64,000 nucleotides of DNA from Neisseria brasiliensis (lineage in GTDB: Bacteria; Pseudomonadota; Gammaproteobacteria; Burkholderiales; Neisseriaceae), in assembly GCF_009671065.1 (NCBI RefSeq), contig NZ_CP046027.1, positions 1,798,001-1,862,000 on the forward strand, in the 5' to 3' direction. The notes under the pieces were generated by a model. That model saw nothing but the letters and a program-made list of their open reading frames with translations, was not told the origin of the DNA and did no database searches. Positions within the stretch are counted from its first letter, which is position 1. Each line of letters opens with the position of its first letter. Positions 58,712-64,000 of the stretch are shown one piece after another. The position numbers were made by a program, and so were the translations under genes.

Positions 58712-59314
58712 ATGGCTTTTCATTTTGATTTATGGGCAGCCGTGATTTATGCCGTGTTTTTCTTGGGGCTGATTTTTAAAGCTGAGAAATTCCAATGGTT
58801 TTGGGCGGCAGTGATTGCATGGTTGGGCGTGGGCTTTTGGGGCGCGGAAATTATACCTGGTGCCTGGGGCATTACCCATGTTGGGCCTTTGTTTATTCCG
58901 CATTTTTATTTAACGATAGGCAGTATTTTTTTCTTTTTGAACCATTGGCAAAAAACACCAGACGGCCAATTTTGGCAGGCTGATGAAGCGCATCCTTTGC
59001 TGAGCTTGTTTGCAGTCAGCAATGCACTGATGACTGCGGTATTTATTTTATTGGCAGGTATGGTTTGGTATCATTATCCGGAAGGCACCTCTATTTTTTC
59101 CATGCCGGCATTATTGGCTTTTTATGCCTTGGAGCCGAGCTATTGGTTTATCGTGCAATTGGTTTTAATGGCAGTATTTTATGTGCACCGCGTTAAAATC
59201 ATGAAGCAGCCTGCCAGCTTATTTAGCAGCCGGCAATTGCAAAGTGGGTTTTTGATGTTGTTGGTCGTCCAAGTGGCGGTGGTTTTGTCCATCATCATCG
59301 TAGGGCGTTTTTAA
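58712..59314 (+). CDS. Inner-membrane protein of unknown function
   Basis: 200 residues with about five or six membrane segments (LWAAVIYAVFFLGLIF, FWAAVIAWLGVGFWG, LFIPHFYLTIGSIFFFL, FAVSNALMTAVFILLAGMVW, GFLMLLVVQVAVVLSIIIV). I do not recognise the family. It is the second gene of a dapF unit; a link to lysine or wall synthesis is only positional. The start MAFHFDL is right after the dapF stop. Confidence 0.72.
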   Translation: MAFHFDLWAAVIYAVFFLGLIFKAEKFQWFWAAVIAWLGVGFWGAEIIPGAWGITHVGPLFIPHFYLTIGSIFFFLNHWQKTPDGQFWQADEAHPLLSLFAVSNALMTAVFILLAGMVWYHYPEGTSIFSMPALLAFYALEPSYWFIVQLVLMAVFYVHRVKIMKQPASLFSSRQLQSGFLMLLVVQVAVVLSIIIVGRF

Positions 59315-59409
59315 ACAAAAAGTTATAAAGTAAGAAATATTAAATATTGGTTTTTCAGATGGCCTCAGCTTAATATGCAGGTTGTATTATCTTTATTCAG
59401 GAGCAGAAC

Positions 59410-60342
59410 ATGAAAATTGCAAACAACATTACCGAATTAATCGGCAATACTCCTTTGGTGAAATTAAACCGTTTGACCGAGGGTTTGAAAGCCGACGTTG
59501 CTGTGAAGTTGGAATTTTTCAACCCAGGTAGCAGCGTAAAAGACCGTATTGCAGAAGCGATGATTGAGCAGGCGGAAAAGGCCGGTAAAATCAACAAAAA
59601 TACCGTGATTGTTGAAGCAACCAGCGGTAACACCGGTATCGGTTTGGCAATGGTGTGTGCTGCTCGCGGCTATAAATTGGCCATCACTATGCCAGAGAGC
59701 ATGAGTAAAGAGCGTAAAATGCTGTTGCGTGCATTTGGTGCGGAATTGATTCTCACTCCGGCTGCTGAAGGTATGGGTGGTGCGATTGCCAAAGCACAAT
59801 CTTTGGTTGATGAAAATCCAAGCACTTACTTCATGCCGCGTCAATTTGACAATGCTGCCAATCCACAAATCCACCGGGAAACCACTGCCGAAGAAGTTTG
59901 GCGTGATACCGATGGTAAAGTGGATATCTTTGTAGCTGGTGTGGGTACCGGCGGCACGGTTACTGGCGTGGGCGAAGTGTTGAAACAGCACAAACCTGAT
60001 GTCAAAATCGTTGCGGTAGAACCGGAAGCCTCACCTGTATTGAGCGGTGGTGAAAAAGGCCCACATCCGATTCAAGGTATTGGTGCCGGTTTCGTACCGA
60101 GCGTATTGAATACCACCATTTACGATGAAATCGTTAAAGCACCAAACGAAGCAGCATTTGAAACTGCTCGTGCGATGGCAGAAAAAGAAGGCATCTTGGT
60201 GGGTGTTTCTTCCGGTGCAGCCGTTTGGAGCGCATTGCAACTGGCGAAACGTCCTGAAAACGAAGGTAAATTGATTGTAGTATTGATTCCTTCTTATGGC
60301 GAGCGTTATCTTTCTACGCCATTGTTTGCCGATTTGGCATAA
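59410..60342 (+). CDS. cysK: Cysteine synthase A CysK
   Basis: PLP enzyme that makes cysteine from O-acetylserine and sulfide. 310 residues. PLP lysine in FNPGSSVKDRIAEAM (about Lys42), the substrate loop ATSGNTGIGLAMV and GVGTGGTVTGVGEVL are all typical. TCAGGAGC precedes the ATG. Confidence 0.96.
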   Translation: MKIANNITELIGNTPLVKLNRLTEGLKADVAVKLEFFNPGSSVKDRIAEAMIEQAEKAGKINKNTVIVEATSGNTGIGLAMVCAARGYKLAITMPESMSKERKMLLRAFGAELILTPAAEGMGGAIAKAQSLVDENPSTYFMPRQFDNAANPQIHRETTAEEVWRDTDGKVDIFVAGVGTGGTVTGVGEVLKQHKPDVKIVAVEPEASPVLSGGEKGPHPIQGIGAGFVPSVLNTTIYDEIVKAPNEAAFETARAMAEKEGILVGVSSGAAVWSALQLAKRPENEGKLIVVLIPSYGERYLSTPLFADLA

Positions 60343-60353
60343 TATCAGTGATT

Positions 60354-60381
60354 AAAAAGGCCGTTTCAGACGGCCTTTTTT
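60354..60381 (+). terminator. Terminator after cysK
   Basis: AAAAAGGCCGT and ACGGCCTTTTT with a 5-base loop and more T; only the half of the uptake core. Confidence 0.85.
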
Positions 60382-60468
60382 GTGTGTTTTCATTTTTCAG
60401 ATGATGACGGCCTATTCGAAATATGTTGTAATTGAGCAAACTTGATGATGTATCCGTGCTGCCATCAT

Positions 60469-60497
60469 TTGGACTATTCGACGAATCTGATTATAAT
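60469..60497 (+). promoter_or_regulatory. Promoter placed against the start codon
   Basis: TTGGAC (60469-60474) and TATAAT (60492-60497), spacer 17. The expected transcription start falls at about 60504, one base before the ATG at 60505. Confidence 0.6.
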
Positions 60498-60504
60498 GAC
60501 CCAC

Positions 60505-60993
60505 ATGAAAAAATATATCCCCCTCTTATTTACATTGGCGGCACTTGCCGGTTGTCAATCTATTTACGTGCCAACCTTAAAAGAAGTGCCGGTGCGCCCG
60601 ACTAATGTCCAAGTAACTGAGAAGCCGGCTGCCGGTTTCCGTCTAGCTTCTAGTCACTGGTCGGATGTTTCCAAAATCCGTGACGAAGCGACGCGTTTGA
60701 GCTATCAGGTCAGTCAAGGAAAGATGACCAAAGTTCAAGCGGCTCAATACTTGAATCGCTATCGCATCCAATTGGTTGGCCGCAACTCTGTTGACGACAG
60801 TATGTATGAAGTGTATTTGCGTTCTGCCGTAGATAGCCAACGTGGTGAAATCACCACTCAACAATCTAAGCTGTATATTCAAAACGCTTTGCGCGGTTGG
60901 CAGCAGCGTTGGAAGAGCATGAACAGCAAACCAAGCAATCCGGCATTTACCAACTTCCTGATGGAAGTGATGAATATGTCGCCATTGCAATGA
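60505..60993 (+). CDS. Lipoprotein of unknown function, probably leaderless mRNA
   Basis: 162 residues from MKKYIPLLFTLAALAGCQSI; lipobox LAGC. The mature part is mostly helical (HWSDVSKIRDEATRLSYQVS, KVQAAQYLNRYRIQLVG, QQSKLYIQNALRGWQQRW) without a family I know. No ribosome site precedes either Met candidate (60496 or 60505), and the promoter -10 box overlaps the first, so translation from a 5'-terminal ATG at 60505 is likely. A bidirectional terminator follows. Confidence 0.75.
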   Translation: MKKYIPLLFTLAALAGCQSIYVPTLKEVPVRPTNVQVTEKPAAGFRLASSHWSDVSKIRDEATRLSYQVSQGKMTKVQAAQYLNRYRIQLVGRNSVDDSMYEVYLRSAVDSQRGEITTQQSKLYIQNALRGWQQRWKSMNSKPSNPAFTNFLMEVMNMSPLQ

Positions 60994-61001
60994 TTTGATA
61001 T

Positions 61002-61036
61002 AAAAAAAGGCCGTCTGAATTTCAGACGGCCTTTTT
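61002..61036. terminator. Bidirectional uptake-sequence terminator
   Basis: AAAAAAAGGCCGTCTGAA directly faces TTCAGACGGCCTTTTT between two convergent genes. Confidence 0.9.
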
Positions 61037-61044
61037 ATTGTTGG

Positions 61045-61422
61045 TTATTTTTTACCTAAAATCTTATCGGTGGCAATGCGTGCTTGTTCGCGAATGTCTT
61101 CAGTCAGATAAGCTTTCATTTGGCTGTACACCATTGTGATTACGGCAATATCATCGGTGAACCCCAATGGTCCCAATAAATCAGGAATGGCATCAATCGG
61201 GCTGAAGAAATATACCAATGCGCCTAAGATAATCATCTTGGCTTGTTTGGGTGTATGCGGTGATTTCCATAAAAAATACAGCGCATAAAGCTGGCGCACT
61301 ACCGGCGCGCCCAATCTGCCGGCAAAACGGCCAAGCTTGCGCAAGAAACCGGGTTCATCGAGTTTTTTGCGTCTGAATTTGGGAATATAGTCTTCAGGAG
61401 AAGCAGAGTTTGAGTCGTTCAT
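61045..61422 (-). CDS. DUF1232 (YkvA-family) protein
   Basis: 125 residues. The DUF1232 core is LYALYFLWKSPHTPKQAKM then GALVYFFSPIDAIPDLLGPLGFTDDIAVI, a short membrane-associated motif with an SPIDxIPD turn. Function unknown in the family. It is alone on its strand. Confidence 0.88.
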   Translation of the reverse strand: MNDSNSASPEDYIPKFRRKKLDEPGFLRKLGRFAGRLGAPVVRQLYALYFLWKSPHTPKQAKMIILGALVYFFSPIDAIPDLLGPLGFTDDIAVITMVYSQMKAYLTEDIREQARIATDKILGKK

Positions 61423-61932
61423 AGAAAAGCCCTTTTAATCGTTGTCGTGATATGTGTTACTTGGCCATTCTTCTTGTTTAGTGAAAACATTGGAACGGAA
61501 AACCAAAAGCAAGTATAAGAGATTGGATGATAAGATACGTCAACTCAATGCAGTTTTATGATAAGCAGCCAAAAAGTAAAATCCTTAAGTAAGATTAAGA
61601 TAACCGCCTTATTTAATTAATATCAAAATAATTTCCATTGCTCACGACTATGTAGAAATTGAGTAGGTGCTGCCGACTGAATAAATTCAGATAAATTGAA
61701 TGTTTATCTAGGGAATGGCGATTTAGGTTGATATTATCAATTATCAGGCGAAAGGAGTAGTTAAAAAGAAATACGATAAAATTATTTGTCTCTTTTTTGT
61801 AAAAATTTATTAGGTTGTTTACAAATTGGGCTGTTCAAACGGCGCTAAACCATGTAAATTATAGCAAGTGTAATTCATTGTAGTTTTGCGCTACCCGATT
61901 TTGAGAAGAAAATAAATTCAGAGGAACAGACC
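61423..61932. other. Intergenic region upstream of sdhC
   Basis: 510 AT-rich bases. It must carry the sdh promoter and that of the DUF1232 gene. I could not fix boxes with confidence; no repeats or frames stand out. CAGAGGAAC at 61919-61927 is the sdhC ribosome site. Confidence 0.5.
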
Positions 61933-62310
61933 ATGTCCGCCAAACCACGTCCTGTCTTTCTAGAAATCCCTAATATTCGCTTGCCGATACCGGGGATTGT
62001 TTCTATTTTACACCGCGTCAGCGGTGTTGTTTTGTTTGTTGCCTTGCCGGTATTACTTTACTTGCTTTCAGGCACATTAAGTCAAGAATCAGATTTTGAA
62101 GCTTATCGTGCCTTTGTTGCCAATCCGCTGGTGAAACTGGCTTTGATTGGTTTGCTGTGGGCATATCTGCATCACAGTTTGGCCGGTATCCGCTTCCTGT
62201 TGTTGGATGCGCATAAAGGTTTGGAATTAAACACAGCCCGTAATACTGCCAAGCTGGTGTTTATTGCTGCTTTGGTATTGACTGTAGTGATTGGAGCCTT
62301 GTTATGGTAG
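61933..62310 (+). CDS. sdhC: Succinate dehydrogenase cytochrome b subunit SdhC
   Basis: Membrane anchor of complex II, 125 residues with three membrane segments. The start RPVFLEIPNIRLPIPGIVSILHRVSGV and the haem-ligand His in HHSLAGIRFLLLDAHKGLE are typical. It overlaps sdhD by 7 bases. Confidence 0.94.
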   Translation: MSAKPRPVFLEIPNIRLPIPGIVSILHRVSGVVLFVALPVLLYLLSGTLSQESDFEAYRAFVANPLVKLALIGLLWAYLHHSLAGIRFLLLDAHKGLELNTARNTAKLVFIAALVLTVVIGALLW

Positions 62311-62645
62311 ATCGTAAATTAACCGGTGCCCACTACGGTTTGAGAGATTGGGCAATGCAGCGTGCAACTGCTGTTATTATGCTGATTTATACTGTTGTGT
62401 TGATTGTATTCTTGTTGGCACTGCCAAAAGAATACGCTGCATGGCAGGCATTTTTTGACCAAACTTGGGTGAAATTGTTTACTCAAGTGAGCTTTATTGC
62501 TTTGTTCTTGCACGCATGGGTTGGTATCCGTGATTTGTGGATGGACTATATTAAACCGTTTGGTCTGCGTTTATTCTTGCAAGTAGCCACCATCGTTTGG
62601 TTGATTGGCTGCTTGGTATATTCAGTTAAAGTTATTTGGGGGTAA
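62304..62645 (+). CDS. sdhD: Succinate dehydrogenase membrane anchor SdhD
   Basis: 113 residues with three membrane segments. GAHYGLRDWAMQRATAVIM and HAWVGIRDLWMDYIKP are the family blocks, with the second His a likely haem ligand. It ends 2 bases before sdhA. Confidence 0.94.
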   Translation: MVDRKLTGAHYGLRDWAMQRATAVIMLIYTVVLIVFLLALPKEYAAWQAFFDQTWVKLFTQVSFIALFLHAWVGIRDLWMDYIKPFGLRLFLQVATIVWLIGCLVYSVKVIWG

Positions 62646-62647
62646 GT

Positions 62648-64000
62648 ATGAGTTTTCCTGTTCGCAAGTTTGATGCCGTGATTGTTGGTGGCGGTGGTGC
62701 AGGTCTGCGTGCTGCCCTGCAATTGTCTAAATCCGGTCTGAATTGTGCCGTATTGTCTAAAGTGTTCCCAACTCGTTCGCATACTGTTGCTGCGCAAGGT
62801 GGTATCTCTGCTTCCTTGGGTAACGTGCAGGAAGACCGTTGGGATTGGCATATGTACGACACCGTAAAAGGTTCTGACTGGCTGGGCGACCAAGACGCGA
62901 TTGAATTTATGTGCCGTGCGGCACCTGAAGCGGTTATCGAGCTGGAACACATGGGTATGCCTTTTGACCGCGTAGAAAGCGGCAAAATTTATCAACGTCC
63001 GTTTGGTGGTCATACTGCCGAACACGGTAAGCGCGCGGTAGAACGTGCTTGCGCCGTTGCTGACCGTACCGGTCATGCCATGCTGCATACTTTGTATCAG
63101 CAAAACGTGCGTGCCAATACCCAATTCTTTGTGGAATGGACAGCTTTAGACCTGATTCGTGATGAAGAGGGTGATGTGGTTGGCGTGACTGCGATGGAAA
63201 TGGAAACCGGTGATGTGTACATTTTCCATGCTAAAGCGGTGATGTTTGCTACCGGTGGTGGTGGCCGTATTTACGCATCTTCAACCAATGCCTACATGAA
63301 TACCGGTGACGGTTTGGGCATTTGTGCGCGTGCGGGCATTCCATTGGAAGACATGGAATTCTGGCAATTCCACCCGACTGGTGTAGCCGGTGCTGGTGTA
63401 TTGATTACCGAAGGTGTGCGCGGTGAGGGTGGTATTCTGTTGAATGCCAACGGCGAGCGTTTCATGGAACGTTATGCGCCAACTGTAAAAGATTTGGCTT
63501 CTCGTGACGTGGTTTCTCGCGCAATGGCGATGGAAATTTACGAAGGTCGCGGCTGTGGTAAAAACAAAGACCATGTATTGCTGAAAATCGACCACATCGG
63601 TGCCGAAAAAATTATGGAAAAACTGCCGGGCATCCGTGAGATTTCCATCCAGTTTGCCGGTATCGACCCAATTAAAGACCCGATTCCAGTGGTGCCGACT
63701 ACCCACTATATGATGGGCGGTATTCCAACCAACTATCATGGTGAAGTGATTGTGCCTAAGGGTGACGAATATGAGTCGGTAGTAAAAGGCTTGTATGCTG
63801 CTGGTGAGTGTGCATGTGCGTCAGTACACGGTGCCAACCGTTTGGGTACTAACTCTTTGCTTGACTTGGTGGTATTTGGTAAAGCAGCAGGCGACAGTAT
63901 GATCGACTTCATTAAAGCACAAGAAGGCTGGAAAGCATTGCCGGAAAATGCCGGTCAATTGACTGCTCAGCGCTTGGATCGTTTGGATAACCAAACCGAT
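62648..64000 (+). CDS. sdhA: Succinate dehydrogenase flavoprotein subunit SdhA, N-terminal part
   Basis: The frame starts MSFPVRKFDAVIVGGGGAGL and stays open for 451 codons to the window edge. The FAD site is IVGGGGAGLRAALQLSKSG, the covalent-FAD His is in TRSHTVAAQGGISASLG, and the active-site region reads QFHPTG and TEGVRGEGGILLN, with the HGANRLGTNSLLDLVVFG block near the end. It is truncated by the window edge only; sdhB is expected beyond it. Confidence 0.96.
   Translation, partial: MSFPVRKFDAVIVGGGGAGLRAALQLSKSGLNCAVLSKVFPTRSHTVAAQGGISASLGNVQEDRWDWHMYDTVKGSDWLGDQDAIEFMCRAAPEAVIELEHMGMPFDRVESGKIYQRPFGGHTAEHGKRAVERACAVADRTGHAMLHTLYQQNVRANTQFFVEWTALDLIRDEEGDVVGVTAMEMETGDVYIFHAKAVMFATGGGGRIYASSTNAYMNTGDGLGICARAGIPLEDMEFWQFHPTGVAGAGVLITEGVRGEGGILLNANGERFMERYAPTVKDLASRDVVSRAMAMEIYEGRGCGKNKDHVLLKIDHIGAEKIMEKLPGIREISIQFAGIDPIKDPIPVVPTTHYMMGGIPTNYHGEVIVPKGDEYESVVKGLYAAGECACASVHGANRLGTNSLLDLVVFGKAAGDSMIDFIKAQEGWKALPENAGQLTAQRLDRLDNQTD

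Overview
The window looks like chromosome of a Neisseria species. The neisserial DNA uptake sequence GCCGTCTGAA occurs throughout, mostly as the AG-type 12-mer (AGGCCGTCTGAA) with some AT-type copies, and is often paired as an inverted repeat that acts as a terminator. dRS3-type repeats, IS1016-like and IS30-like elements and a Slam secretion gene fit the same genus. The dominance of AG-type uptake sequences, a NarGHJI-type nitrate reductase and an aromatic-acid catabolic cluster point to a commensal or animal-associated Neisseria rather than the meningococcus or gonococcus. This species-level hint is inference.

Layout. 1-4.1 kb: start of narH and complete narG on the minus strand. 4.4-11.7 kb: housekeeping genes (HAD phosphatase, DnaQ-type exonuclease with a UvrC-like tail, tRNA-Arg/tRNA-Glu, pncB, tcdA-scpA, a universal stress protein). 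11.9-14.8 kb: speA-speB, the arginine-agmatine-putrescine route. 15-16.3 kb: a DUF411 lipoprotein and an internally deleted IS30-like element. 16.4-18.8 kb: metNIQ methionine importer with a structured leader that can fold in two exclusive ways. 19-22.3 kb: a secreted beta-helix protein, trhP and a small HTH regulator. 22.4-25.1 kb: a Slam-type outer-membrane translocator preceded by a surface lipoprotein that carries 18 tandem AAAEK-type repeats, a natural (EAAAK)n helical rod. 25.3-27.1 kb: an orphan amino-acid permease and an aldo/keto reductase.

27.2-44.3 kb is a catabolic region. It encodes 4-hydroxybenzoate hydroxylase (pobA) and the full protocatechuate 4,5-cleavage pathway (ligA, ligB, ligC, ligI, ligU, ligJ, ligK), two aromatic-acid/H+ symporters, a shikimate-dehydrogenase-like enzyme, an HPPD-like protein resembling the C-terminal half of QuiC-type dehydroshikimate dehydratases, a TIM-barrel protein and a KstD-like flavoprotein. 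Read together, 4-hydroxybenzoate and probably shikimate would be taken in, converted to protocatechuate, and opened to pyruvate and oxaloacetate. The LysR-type regulator at the end of the cluster carries a frameshift. A tannase-like lipoprotein at 54.3 kb could supply gallate to the lower half of the pathway.

44.4-47.7 kb: low-molecular-weight phosphatase, an unknown protein, tRNA-Val/tRNA-Asp, ribA and a partner of unknown function. 47.9-51.5 kb: remnant of an island in tRNA-Leu: an integrase lacking its catalytic tyrosine, a toxin-antitoxin remnant fused at a deletion junction, a Phd-type antitoxin, an IS1016-like element, and direct repeats at both ends. 51.9-61.4 kb: small lipoproteins, fdhE/fdhD, tRNA-Asn, dapF, cysK and a DUF1232 protein. 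The window ends in sdhC-sdhD-sdhA.
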